From Bacteroidales bacterium (GTDB lineage Bacteria > Bacteroidota > Bacteroidia > Bacteroidales > UBA932), in contig JAFZRV010000001.1 in assembly GCA_017619655.1 (NCBI GenBank), forward strand, positions 390,009 to 454,008: 64,000 nucleotides of DNA, in the 5' to 3' direction. Of this stretch, positions 1 to 7,996 are shown one piece after another; position 1 is the stretch's first letter, and each line of letters opens with the position of its first letter. The position numbers and the translations under genes were made by a program. The notes below the pieces were generated by a model. That model saw nothing but the letters and a program-made list of their open reading frames with translations, did not search any database and was not told where the DNA came from.

Positions 1-638
1 TGCCCCGCCCGAAACAGGAGAAGAAACTGCCAGTCTTCTACACGGAAAAGGCCATCGACAACTACTTCGACGAAAGCCGCAGGCGGGTGGAGGAAGACCC
101 CGGCAACTTCTCCCTCTTGCGCGACCGGATGATCATGGTCATCCTCTACGCGACCGGCATGCGCCGCGCCGAACTCTGCGCCCTGAAAGTGACCGACTTT
201 GACCCGTCGCGCCGGCTTTTCCGGGTGGTTGGCAAGGGCGACAAGCCGCGAGAAATCCCCGTCCCGGCTTTGTTATGTCAGGAAATTTCGCTATATTTGG
301 AAAAATTGGGTGAAGCGTATCCCGAAAACCCGGAAGGAAAGTTCTTTCTCACCGACAGCGGCGCCCCGCTCTACCTGGCCTTCGCCGACAACGTCGTCAA
401 GCGCGAACTGGCCGGCGTGGAGGGTTTTACCGGCAAGAAGTCGCCCCACGTGCTGCGGCACTCCCTGGCCACGCACCTGCTCAACCGGGGCGCGGACCTG
501 AACAGCATCAAGGAGATCCTGGGACATTCCTCGCTGGCGGCGACGCAGGTGTATACGCACAACTCGTTTGAACAGTTGAAAAAGACATATTTAACCGCTC
601 ATCCCAGAGCAAAAAACGGAGGTAAACATGGAAATTAA
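1..638 (+). CDS. xerC: Tyrosine recombinase XerC/XerD family, 5' end cut by window
   Basis: This is the C-terminal two thirds or so of a tyrosine site-specific recombinase; the reading frame is open from base 3, so the true start lies upstream of the window. The catalytic set is visible: Arg in ATGMRRAEL, Lys in GKGDKPREIP, the HVLRHSLATHLL box, LGHSS, and the Tyr nucleophile in TQVYTH. XerC/D proteins act at the dif site to resolve chromosome dimers. The length after the catalytic Arg and the position directly before the ribosome hibernation factor match the housekeeping Xer gene of Bacteroidales rather than a phage or integron integrase. Its last 11 bases overlap the hpf start, which suggests coupled expression. 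XerC versus XerD cannot be separated without the N-terminal part. Confidence 0.9.
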   Translation, partial: PRPKQEKKLPVFYTEKAIDNYFDESRRRVEEDPGNFSLLRDRMIMVILYATGMRRAELCALKVTDFDPSRRLFRVVGKGDKPREIPVPALLCQEISLYLEKLGEAYPENPEGKFFLTDSGAPLYLAFADNVVKRELAGVEGFTGKKSPHVLRHSLATHLLNRGADLNSIKEILGHSSLAATQVYTHNSFEQLKKTYLTAHPRAKNGGKHGN

Positions 639-918
639 AGTACAGTCCATCAAGTTCGACGCAGACCAGAAACTGCTTGACTACATCGACAAGAAAGTCA
701 GCAAGATCGAGAAATTCTACGAAGACATCGTGCGCACGGAAGTCGACCTCTCCCTGCTCGCCGATCCGCAGAACAAGAACGTGAAGGTGCACGTCTTCAT
801 TCCCGGCAACGAACTCGTCGTGGAGCGCAACAGCGACACGTTCGAAAGTGCCGTCAACGATTGCGTATCGACGTTGAAAGATCTCCTGGTATCGGAGAAG
901 GAGCGTCGCTACAAATAA
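628..918 (+). CDS. hpf: Ribosome hibernation promoting factor (short HPF/RaiA type)
   Basis: A 96-residue protein of the sigma-54 modulation/S30EA family. It starts MEIKVQSIKFDADQKL and carries the conserved pattern of the HPF fold, ending in a stretch of basic residues (SEKERRYK). Proteins of this family bind the small ribosomal subunit at the mRNA and tRNA path and store ribosomes as inactive particles. The length corresponds to the short form without a dimerising C-terminal domain. The ATG at 628 is preceded by GGAGG-like sequence (acggaggtaaac), one of the few clear Shine-Dalgarno matches in the window, and lies inside the end of xerC. Its last 65 bases overlap the 3' end of the convergent lplA. 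Confidence 0.93.
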   Translation: MEIKVQSIKFDADQKLLDYIDKKVSKIEKFYEDIVRTEVDLSLLADPQNKNVKVHVFIPGNELVVERNSDTFESAVNDCVSTLKDLLVSEKERRYK

Positions 919-1870
919 GCAACGATAACAAATCCTCCGGGTTCAAGCCCGAGAAATACTCGCCGGTCGGCTCTTTCTGGAGACGGCCGGCGATTGTTTT
1001 GCGGTCGTACGGACAGCCTTCCAGCAGCGCGCAGAAATCCTCCGTCGGGCGCGTGAAGAAGTAGTCGCCGAAAATGCGCAGTCCGCGGATGCAGCCGCCC
1101 GCCACGTCGAAATGGGCTTCCAGCAGGCCCGTCGGGAACTTGCGCACATTCGTCACGGCGCAGGCCGGCGAAGCGCCGAAATTCCAGGCTGGGTTGGTGT
1201 AGCGTTCCGCCCGCAGCTGTGCGATGGCCGCGAGGTCCGCTTCCGTGTAGGCGTAGGGCTGGCAGTCGAGCGCCGCACCGATGTGGCGGTTCAGCGCCGC
1301 GATGAAGTCTTCGACGCTCATCGCGGCGGGCAGGTTCTCGGACAGGTTGGTGACGCGGCTGCGCACCGACTGCACGGCCTTGCCCGTGAACTTTTCAGGC
1401 CGCGGCCGCAGCGTCGCGGAGAGCCGGTCGAACGACGCGTCGAAAAGCAGCGTTCCGTGCTCCAGCACGCGTCCCTTGTGCCGGCAGATGGCCGTTCCGG
1501 AGAATTTCCGGCCGTCTGCGAGCGTCAGGTCGTTGCGCCCGGAGCATTGTCCTTCAATGCCCAGCGGCCGCAGCGCATCCAGGACCACATCGGTGAACTT
1601 TCTGTCTTTCAGGTCGAAGAAAGAATAGTTGACGTTGCCCAGATCGTGAAAAACGGCGCCGCCGCCGGTCAGGCGCCGGACCACCGGAATCTGTTCGCGC
1701 GTCACGTAGTCGACATCGATCTCCGACCAGGCGTTCTGGTGCCGGCCGATGATCACGCTGTCCGCGTTCCGCCAAAGCCGGAAGAAGGGCTCGCCGCGTT
1801 GCGTAAGCAGGTATTCTTCCGCCGCCAGGTTCCAGGCCGGGTCGGTGGTGGAGTCGACGATCTGATACAT
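854..1870 (-). CDS. lplA: Lipoate-protein ligase A
   Basis: A 338-residue lipoate-protein ligase. The family uses ATP to activate lipoate and attach it to the lysine of lipoyl domains in E2 and GcvH proteins. Visible motifs are RRLTGGGAVFHDLGN near residue 65 (lipoyl-AMP binding) and DGRKFSGTA near residue 122, which holds the catalytic Lys; the C-terminal third corresponds to the accessory domain of the long LplA. It lies 6 bases after obg on the same strand, so it is probably the last gene of the hpt/adk-obg-lplA run. Its 3' end extends 65 bases into hpf on the other strand; the last 20 or so residues are therefore constrained by hpf coding and look less conserved. Confidence 0.92.
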   Translation of the reverse strand: MYQIVDSTTDPAWNLAAEEYLLTQRGEPFFRLWRNADSVIIGRHQNAWSEIDVDYVTREQIPVVRRLTGGGAVFHDLGNVNYSFFDLKDRKFTDVVLDALRPLGIEGQCSGRNDLTLADGRKFSGTAICRHKGRVLEHGTLLFDASFDRLSATLRPRPEKFTGKAVQSVRSRVTNLSENLPAAMSVEDFIAALNRHIGAALDCQPYAYTEADLAAIAQLRAERYTNPAWNFGASPACAVTNVRKFPTGLLEAHFDVAGGCIRGLRIFGDYFFTRPTEDFCALLEGCPYDRKTIAGRLQKEPTGEYFSGLNPEDLLSLLICSDAPSPIPGDLSTSIRNR

Positions 1871-1876
1871 AAGGAA

Positions 1877-2884
1877 TTAAACTTCCGCGTTGAGCGTTTC
1901 CCAAAGCACATCCTTGAGCTCCGGGATGCCCTCGCCGGTGAGCGAAGAGATCAGCACGGACGGGACCTTGCGCGGCAAGTGGCGCTTGATCTCCTTGCGG
2001 AGGTCGTCGTCGAGCATGTCGCACTTGGTGATGGCCACCACGCGCTGCTTGTCCAGCAGCTCCGGGTTGTACAGCTTGAGCTCGCGCTGCAGGATGCGGT
2101 ATTCTTCCGCGATGTCCTTGCTGTCGGCCGGGATCATGAAGAGCAGCATCGCGTTGCGTTCGATGTGGCGCAGGAAGCGCAGGCCCAGGCCCTTGCCTTC
2201 GTGTGCGCCCTCGATGATGCCGGGGATGTCGGCCATCACGAACGAACGGTCGTCGTAGTAGTTTACGATGCCGAGCTGCGGCTCGAGTGTCGTGAAGGCG
2301 TAGTCCGCGATCTTCGGCTTGGCCGCCGAAACCACGCTCAGCAGCGTCGACTTGCCCGCGTTGGGGAAACCCACCAGACCCACGTCGGCCAGTACCTTGA
2401 GCTCCAGCACGAACCAGCCTTCGACGCCCGGTTCGCCGGGCTGGGCGAAGCGCGGCGTCTGGTTGGTCGCGCTCTTGAAGAAGTTGTTGCCCAGGCCGCC
2501 GCGTCCGCCGCGCGCCAGGATCTTCTCCTCGCCGTCCTCCAGGATCTCGAACAGCACCTCGCCCGTCTCGCCGTCACGCGCCACGGTGCCCAGCGGCACC
2601 TGCAGCACCACGTCGGCGCCCTGCTTGCCGTGCTTCAGCTGACCGCTGCCCGCACCGCCGTCTTCCGCCTTGATGTGCTTCTTGTACTTGAGGTGGATCA
2701 GCGTCCACATCTGCTTGTTGCCGCGCAGGATGATGTGGCCGCCACGGCCGCCGTCGCCGCCGTCCGGCCCGCCCTTGGGCACGTACTTGGCCCGGTGCAG
2801 GTGCATCGAGCCGTTGCCGCCGTCGCCGCTCTTGCAGAAGATACGGACGTAGTCGATGAAATTGGTGCCTGTCTCGAAACTCAT
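1877..2884 (-). CDS. obg: GTPase Obg/CgtA
   Basis: A 335-residue essential ribosome-associated GTPase. The N-terminal glycine-rich Obg domain (about residues 1-158, with KSGDGGNG and [11 protein letters not shown]) is followed by a G domain with the P loop GFPNAGKST at 172-180, the switch region DIPGIIEGA and the TKCD specificity motif. Obg proteins act in 50S assembly and growth control. I take the ATG at 2884 (MSFETGTNF); an in-frame TTG three codons upstream is less likely. A TAtcTTTG promoter element lies about 20 bases before the start. There is no C-terminal OCT domain, as in the short Bacteroidetes forms. It sits between the AraC-like gene and lplA. Confidence 0.95.
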   Translation of the reverse strand: MSFETGTNFIDYVRIFCKSGDGGNGSMHLHRAKYVPKGGPDGGDGGRGGHIILRGNKQMWTLIHLKYKKHIKAEDGGAGSGQLKHGKQGADVVLQVPLGTVARDGETGEVLFEILEDGEEKILARGGRGGLGNNFFKSATNQTPRFAQPGEPGVEGWFVLELKVLADVGLVGFPNAGKSTLLSVVSAAKPKIADYAFTTLEPQLGIVNYYDDRSFVMADIPGIIEGAHEGKGLGLRFLRHIERNAMLLFMIPADSKDIAEEYRILQRELKLYNPELLDKQRVVAITKCDMLDDDLRKEIKRHLPRKVPSVLISSLTGEGIPELKDVLWETLNAEV

Positions 2885-2904
2885 GGGATACAATACTATC
2901 CTTG

Positions 2905-2912
2905 CAAAGATA
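2905..2912 (-). promoter_or_regulatory. Putative -7 element before obg
   Basis: The minus strand reads TATCTTTG, an exact match to the Bacteroidetes TAnnTTTG element, 20 bases upstream of the obg ATG. No convincing TTG -33 box is seen at the expected distance, so this may be a weak internal promoter. Confidence 0.5.
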
Positions 2913-2920
2913 CGAAAAAC

Positions 2921-3406
2921 TTAGGATTCCTGCTGCAGGCGTGCTTTCACGGCGTAGTAGGTGGTGCGGGAGGCGAAGCCCGATTCGGAGATCACCTCGT
3001 TGAGGGTGGCGTCGGGGTGCTCTTTCTTGTATTTCTCGGCGTATTCCAAGCGCAGGCCGTTGATGAAGTTGAAGAAACCGCCGAGCTCGGTCTTGAAAAG
3101 ACCGGCGATGTAGGTGCGGTTATAGCCCGCCCGGTCCGCCACGTCCTGGATGGTGAGGTGCGGGTCCAGATAGGCCTGCTGCTCCACGACCACCTTGCTG
3201 ATGGCGGAGAGGATGGTCAGGGCTTTCGATTCGGACAGGCTGCGGTTGTAGAGCTCGGTGCTGTTGGCCGCAGGCGCCTCGGCGGTGGGTTGTGCGGGTG
3301 TTTCCGCGGGCTGCTCCTGCGCGCCGCTCAGGTGTCGGTGCGGCCGCAGGATGACAATGAGCAGGATGGCCGTTAAGCCGCTCAGGACGAGTCCGATCAG
3401 CGCCAT
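2921..3406 (-). CDS. Membrane-anchored AraC-type helix-turn-helix protein
   Basis: A 161-residue protein with an N-terminal hydrophobic segment (about residues 2-20), a Pro/Ala/Gln-rich linker (about 28-50) and a C-terminal AraC-type DNA-binding domain (about 60-160, with LTIQDVADRAGYNRTYIAG as the first HTH and LNEVISESGFASRTTYY as the second). The AraC domain is normally joined to a ligand-binding or histidine-kinase module, but here there is no visible sensor. The gene lies 18 bases after the hpt-adk fusion and 36 before obg on the same strand. A membrane-tethered regulator is the simplest reading; its target and signal are unknown. Confidence 0.78.
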   Translation of the reverse strand: MALIGLVLSGLTAILLIVILRPHRHLSGAQEQPAETPAQPTAEAPAANSTELYNRSLSESKALTILSAISKVVVEQQAYLDPHLTIQDVADRAGYNRTYIAGLFKTELGGFFNFINGLRLEYAEKYKKEHPDATLNEVISESGFASRTTYYAVKARLQQES

Positions 3407-3424
3407 GTCGGTCCGGGCCTGCCG

Positions 3425-4537
3425 CTACATCAGCGCGCAGAGCTTGTTGAACACTTCGTCGATGGTGCCCAGGCCGTCGACTTCCTTGTAGACGCCCTTG
3501 CCTTTGTAGTAGGCGATGACCGGTTCGGTCTTGGCGTGGTAGTTGTCGATGCGGTTGCGGATGATTTCGGGTTTGGTGTCGTCCACGCGGTTCTCCACTT
3601 CGGCGCGGTGGCGGATGCGCTCGTAGACCGTTTCGTCGGGAATGGCGAGCGAGAGCACGGCGTCGATCCTGGCGCCGCGTTCGGCCAGCAGGGCGTCGAG
3701 GTGCTCCGCCTGGGCCGTGGTGCGCGGGAAGCCGTCGAAGATGAAGCCCTTCACGTCGGGGTTCGCTTCCAGTTCGGAGGCGATCATGCCTTCCACCACC
3801 GAGTCGGGAACGAGTTCCCCTTTGTCGATGAGGGTCTTGGCCTGCAGGCCGAGGGGCGTGCCGGCGGCGATTTCGCGGCGCAGCAGGTCGCCGGTGGAGA
3901 CGTGGCGCAGGCCGAAACGTTCGACCAGCAGTGCGGCCTGGGTGCCCTTGCCGGCACCCGGAGGGCCAAAGATCAGATAGTGCTTCATGGATGCTTGTTT
4001 GTCGAGGATGTAGATGTCTTTGGAATTCCGGCCCAGCTGGTCGTAGTCGAGACCGAAGCCCACGATGAAACGGTTCTCGATCTCCATGGCCACGTAGTCG
4101 AGCTTGAGGTCCTTCTTGTAGACGTCGGGCTTGAGCAGCATGGTGCAGATCTTCACTTCTTCGGCGCCCGCGTCGCGGAGCAGGGCGTAGAGGTCGGTGA
4201 TGGTCTTGCCCGTGTCGACGATGTCTTCCACCACGATGATCGTGCGGCCCTTGATGGAAGAGGTGAGGCCCAGTACCTTGCGCGTGATGCCCGTGGAGAG
4301 CGTCCCTTCATAGGAAGAGAGGCGCACGCTCGAGAATTCGCAGGGGAAGTTGAGCCGCTTCATCAGCTCGCCCGTGAAGAGGATGGAGCCGTTGAGCACG
4401 CAGAGTACGATGGGCACGCCGTTGAAGTGCCTGAAATCGTGGTTGATGCGCTCCGCTACCTCGTCGATGGCCTTTTCGATGCGCTCGTACGGGATGTAGG
4501 GAACGAAATACTTGTCTTTGAGAAAGATCCTTTCCAT
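3425..4537 (-). CDS. Fused hypoxanthine phosphoribosyltransferase - adenylate kinase
   Basis: A 370-residue protein made of two complete enzymes in one frame. Residues 1-183 are a hypoxanthine(-guanine) phosphoribosyltransferase with the PRPP motif VVEDIVDTGKT; residues 184-370 are a short-LID adenylate kinase with the P loop GPPGAGKGT, the AMP-binding FDGFPRT, and RVDDTKPEIIRNRI. Hpt salvages hypoxanthine and guanine with PRPP; Adk interconverts AMP, ADP and ATP. The join is only a few residues (ILDKQAS then MKHYLIF), as if the hpt stop codon had been lost between adjacent genes. The ATG at 3988 could also act as an internal start for free Adk, but no Shine-Dalgarno precedes it. I use ATG 4537 (MERIFL); an ATG at 4573 is also in frame. 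No separate adk or hpt is seen here. Confidence 0.9.
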   Translation of the reverse strand: MERIFLKDKYFVPYIPYERIEKAIDEVAERINHDFRHFNGVPIVLCVLNGSILFTGELMKRLNFPCEFSSVRLSSYEGTLSTGITRKVLGLTSSIKGRTIIVVEDIVDTGKTITDLYALLRDAGAEEVKICTMLLKPDVYKKDLKLDYVAMEIENRFIVGFGLDYDQLGRNSKDIYILDKQASMKHYLIFGPPGAGKGTQAALLVERFGLRHVSTGDLLRREIAAGTPLGLQAKTLIDKGELVPDSVVEGMIASELEANPDVKGFIFDGFPRTTAQAEHLDALLAERGARIDAVLSLAIPDETVYERIRHRAEVENRVDDTKPEIIRNRIDNYHAKTEPVIAYYKGKGVYKEVDGLGTIDEVFNKLCALM

Positions 4538-4550
4538 AGGAAAAAATGAA

Positions 4551-4581
4551 TTTGGATTTGCGAAATTACGCATTATCTTTG
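4551..4581 (+). promoter_or_regulatory. Promoter (-33 TTTG, -7 TATCTTTG) for the HhH outer-membrane gene
   Basis: TTTG at 4551-4554 and TATCTTTG at 4574-4581 are separated by 19 bases, the spacing of Bacteroidetes housekeeping promoters. It lies 62 bases upstream of the ATG at 4644 and in the divergent gap with hpt-adk. Confidence 0.65.
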
Positions 4582-4643
4582 TACGGTGGAAGGCCCGCAG
4601 GGACTTCTTTTTGACATTTTATCAACTTTTTCAATGAGAGACC

Positions 4644-6413
4644 ATGTGCAGATGGACAGTGGGGTCGGGATTGCTCTCGTTTTTCCTGGTATTCCCCTTT
4701 TTTGGAGCGCAGGCGCAAGGCAGCCTGCCCCGCTTTGTCGTTGACCAGATCGAGGCTGCGGCCGCCGAAGGCGCGTCGGCCGAAGATCTGATCCTCCACT
4801 ACGAGGGCCTGCTGGCGCAGCCCTTGAACCTCAATGCGGCCACGCGGCGCGAGCTGGAAGCGAGCGGGCTGCTGACCCTGTTCCAGCAGGAGAGCCTGCT
4901 CGCGTGGCGGGAGCGCTACGGCGCCATCCGCTCGGCGGCCGAGCTGGCGCTGGTGGACGGCTTCCCGCCCGAAATCGTGGCGGAACTCCGCCCCTTCATC
5001 CGTTTCGGGGAGGCGACCCCGGCGCGCTCCTTTTCCAACACCACGACCCTCAGGGGGCGGAAGAAATGGCAGGAGGCAGGCATGTCCTTCACGGCCAAGC
5101 ATGCGTTCGAAGCGCCGCAGCTGTCGCTCCACGCGGTGCTCGACAACGACCCGAAGGAGCGCTTCCCGGATTTTATCTCCCTGGCGGGACGCTGGAAGGG
5201 CTTCTATGCCGGCGACTTCACGGCGCGCTTCGGGCAGGGGCTCGTGCTCTGGAAAGCCTTCAGCCTCTCGGCTTTCGGGGCGCCGTCTTCCGCCGCGCGG
5301 CGTGGCAACGGCCTGCAGCCCTACCGCTCCACCGACGAGTCGAATTTCTTCCGCGGCGCCGGCTGGACCGGGCGTTTCGGGAACTGGCGCGTGACGGCGC
5401 TGGCCTCGCGCAACGCGCTGGACGCCCGCATCGATGACAGCTGCTATACCTCCATCACCACGGACGGACTGCACGTCACCGAGACGGAGCGCGCCCGCCG
5501 GCATGCGCTGCACGAATACGTGCTGGGCGCGAATGTCTCGTATGAGCGGGGCCGCTGGCACTTTGGCGTGACGGGCGCCGCCTATCGCTACGACAAGCAC
5601 AACGGCCGCCGCGTGCAGGACTACAACCGATACCAGCAATACGACGGCTGGTGGGGCAACCTGGGCGCGGACTGGTACGGCACGCTGGGCAGCCTGCGGC
5701 TCTTCGGGGAAGTGGCGGTCGACGCCCACCTGGCGCCCGCCGCCATCGCGGGTGTCCTCTGGAGCCCCTCGTACAACTTCGAAACCAGCTTCACGGCGCG
5801 CTGCTATGCGCCGGCCTTCATCGCCACGCACGCCGGGGCGTATTCGAGCCAGAGCAGCGTTTCCAACCAGATCGGCGGTACCGCCTCCGCCCGCTGGATC
5901 CAAGGCCCCTGGACCCTGCAGGGCGACCTGGCCTATACCTATTACCCTTGGAAGCGCTACCGGGCCGAGGCGGGGACGCAGCAGCTCAAGGGCCGCCTGT
6001 TGCTGGCCTACGCCTTTCGCGGCGGCACGCTGCTGCAGGGACAGGTTTCCTACGGCAGTGACTGGAAGTTCCGCCTGCAGGGCGACGTGCCGCTGGGCAC
6101 GGCCTGGCAGCTGGGCGCCCGCGCCGACGCCAACCTGCACGGCTTCGCGGCCTATGCGGGCCTGCGCTGGCAGCCGTCGAAACGCTGGAGCCTGGCGGCC
6201 CGCCTGACGGTCTGGAGCACGGAGGACTGGGCCTCGCGCATCTGCTTCTACGAGCAGAACGTGCCCCAGAGCTTCGCCGTGGAGTCGTACTATGGAAAAG
6301 GAATCGGGGCCTACTTCCTGGTGAAGTACGCCCCGGTCCGATACGTCGACCTGTACCTGAAGGTCCAGCAGGGATATGTGTCCTACTTCGTGCGGATCTT
6401 CATACCCGGATAG
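4644..6413 (+). CDS. Outer-membrane beta-barrel protein with N-terminal helix-hairpin-helix region
   Basis: A 589-residue secreted protein. A signal peptide (to about AQAQ, residue 25) is followed by a helix-hairpin-helix-like region (about 50-125) with PLNLNAATRRELEASGLL and ERYGAIRSAAELALVDGF, similar to the ComEA-type HhH repeat. The rest (about 130-589) alternates aromatic and polar residues in beta strands and ends ...YFVRIFIPG, as expected of an outer-membrane barrel. HhH motifs often bind DNA without sequence specificity, but the function of this Bacteroidetes family is not known to me. The gene has its own promoter and its last 31 bases overlap the convergent mltD. Alternative reading: the HhH is only a structural plug of the barrel. 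Confidence 0.75.
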   Translation: MCRWTVGSGLLSFFLVFPFFGAQAQGSLPRFVVDQIEAAAAEGASAEDLILHYEGLLAQPLNLNAATRRELEASGLLTLFQQESLLAWRERYGAIRSAAELALVDGFPPEIVAELRPFIRFGEATPARSFSNTTTLRGRKKWQEAGMSFTAKHAFEAPQLSLHAVLDNDPKERFPDFISLAGRWKGFYAGDFTARFGQGLVLWKAFSLSAFGAPSSAARRGNGLQPYRSTDESNFFRGAGWTGRFGNWRVTALASRNALDARIDDSCYTSITTDGLHVTETERARRHALHEYVLGANVSYERGRWHFGVTGAAYRYDKHNGRRVQDYNRYQQYDGWWGNLGADWYGTLGSLRLFGEVAVDAHLAPAAIAGVLWSPSYNFETSFTARCYAPAFIATHAGAYSSQSSVSNQIGGTASARWIQGPWTLQGDLAYTYYPWKRYRAEAGTQQLKGRLLLAYAFRGGTLLQGQVSYGSDWKFRLQGDVPLGTAWQLGARADANLHGFAAYAGLRWQPSKRWSLAARLTVWSTEDWASRICFYEQNVPQSFAVESYYGKGIGAYFLVKYAPVRYVDLYLKVQQGYVSYFVRIFIPG

Positions 6414-7993
6414 ATCTTGCTCTTGCTGTTGAGGTTGTTGAGCTTGTAGATGGTGTTGAGCGAGACGCCGGTCTTCTTGGCGATGCCGCCCAGCGTGTCG
6501 CCCGACTTCACCGTGTAGTAGGAGGCTCCGGCCGTGCTGCCGGAAGCGGTGCTGCTCTTCTGGCTGCCGCCCGAGCTCTTCTGGGTCGTGGAACCGCTGC
6601 CGCTCGGTGCGCTGCCATAGATGTAGAGGCGCTGTCCCACGCGGATGTTGTCGCTCTTCAAACCGTTCCAGCGCTTGATGTTGGCCACGCTGGTGTGGTG
6701 CTTCTTGGCGATGCTGCCGAGGGTCTCGCCGCTCTTCACCTTGTGGATCACGCGCTGCTCGCCGCTGCCGCCCGTTTCCTTGATCTTCTTGACGGCCACG
6801 GGGTTGAAGAACACGGAGTCCTTGTAGTTGTAGATGCTGTCCTGCAGGTCCACGTACGCCAGCGTGTACTGGTGCGGGAGGTTGAGGATGTACATGTGCT
6901 CGGTGCCCGGGATGATGTCGTGGAGGTACTGCGGGTTGAGGTCGCGCAGGGTCTCCATCGGGATGCCGATGTTCTCGGAGATCTGGCCGAAGTGCAGGTT
7001 CTTGTTGATCTCGAAGGTGTCCACGTGGGCCGGGAGGCTGATCTGGGCCGGCACGATGCCGTGCTCCGGATAGTAGTTCAGCGTGTAGAGGGCGGCGATG
7101 AAGGCGGGGATGTAGCCGCGGGTCTCGCGGGGCAGGTAGTCGTAGATTTCCCAGAAGTCGGTCTTGCCGCCGCTGCGGCGGATGGCCTTGCTCACGTTGC
7201 CGGCGCCGCAGTTATACGAAGCGATGGCCAGCGACCAGTCGCCGAAGATCATGTAGTTGTCCTTGAGCAGGCGTGCCGCGGCCCGGCAGGAAGTCAGCGG
7301 GTCGAGGCGCTCGTCCACGTAGGAGGTCATCTCCAGGCCGTACATCTTGCCCGTGTTGTACATGAACTGCCACATGCCCTTGGCCCGGGCGCGCGAGACG
7401 GCGCGGGGGTTGAGGGCCGATTCGATGATGGCCATGGCTTTCAGCTCCTTGGGAAGCCCGTATTCGTCGAAGATCTCCTCGAAGAGCGGCATATAGTAGG
7501 TCGACAGCCCGATGATGCGGGACGTGACCATGGGCATGCGCTCGGTGTAGCGGATGATGGCGTTCTTGACCACCTTGTTGAACTGCACCGGGATGAAGGA
7601 ATTCATCTTCTTGAGCCGCTCGATGTACACCTCGTCGGGGATGTTGCTGGTCAGCGAGTCGAGATCGAGGGTCGACACGTCGAAGTCGTTGACGTCGATC
7701 TGCTTCTGGATGTAGTAGATGTTCAGCAGCGAGTCGATGTTGTCGGAATTGTATTCGATCAGGTTCTCGATGTCGTCGTCCACCAGGATGTCGCCGTCGT
7801 TGTCGTTGGCCGGGGCGGTGAGCATCTGGTACTCGTTGTAGAGCGAGTCATAGGCCTGTTGCAGGGAATCGACGCGGCGGGTCAGCTCTTCGATGAGCTG
7901 GGTCTGTTTCTTTTTCTCCTTGGCGCTCTGGGCCTGTCCGGGAACGGCGACCAGCAGCGAAGCAAGCAGGAGGAGCAGGGAAAGACGTTTCAT
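6383..7993 (-). CDS. mltD: MltD-type membrane-associated lytic transglycosylase with two LysM domains
   Basis: A 536-residue secreted muralytic enzyme that cleaves the MurNAc-GlcNAc bond of peptidoglycan non-hydrolytically. It has a signal peptide (cleavage after about GQAQ), a coiled-coil stretch (about 25-60), an acidic linker, a goose-type lysozyme/SLT domain (about 170-300) with the catalytic Glu in AIIESALNP and the motifs AKGMWQFM and ASYNCGAGNV, then a Ser/Gly/Thr-rich linker between two LysM repeats (about 418-460 and 492-535; each begins with a VKSG[ED]TLG motif). It is the last gene of the parA-parB-DUF5683-mltD run and begins 3 bases after the DUF5683 stop. Confidence 0.93.
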   Translation of the reverse strand: MKRLSLLLLLASLLVAVPGQAQSAKEKKKQTQLIEELTRRVDSLQQAYDSLYNEYQMLTAPANDNDGDILVDDDIENLIEYNSDNIDSLLNIYYIQKQIDVNDFDVSTLDLDSLTSNIPDEVYIERLKKMNSFIPVQFNKVVKNAIIRYTERMPMVTSRIIGLSTYYMPLFEEIFDEYGLPKELKAMAIIESALNPRAVSRARAKGMWQFMYNTGKMYGLEMTSYVDERLDPLTSCRAAARLLKDNYMIFGDWSLAIASYNCGAGNVSKAIRRSGGKTDFWEIYDYLPRETRGYIPAFIAALYTLNYYPEHGIVPAQISLPAHVDTFEINKNLHFGQISENIGIPMETLRDLNPQYLHDIIPGTEHMYILNLPHQYTLAYVDLQDSIYNYKDSVFFNPVAVKKIKETGGSGEQRVIHKVKSGETLGSIAKKHHTSVANIKRWNGLKSDNIRVGQRLYIYGSAPSGSGSTTQKSSGGSQKSSTASGSTAGASYYTVKSGDTLGGIAKKTGVSLNTIYKLNNLNSKSKIYPGMKIRTK

Positions 7994-7996
7994 ATG

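Noticed and set aside
1-638. Xer gene as part of an integron or mobile element
   Set aside because: No attC-like repeats, cassette genes or insertion-sequence ends are seen, and the neighbouring hpf gene fits a housekeeping xer.
1112-3376. A 754-codon open frame on the plus strand, antisense to lplA, obg and the AraC-like gene
   Set aside because: It is antisense to genes with clear motifs, shows low-complexity Arg/Val/Gly-rich sequence with no domain, and is expected in GC-rich DNA.
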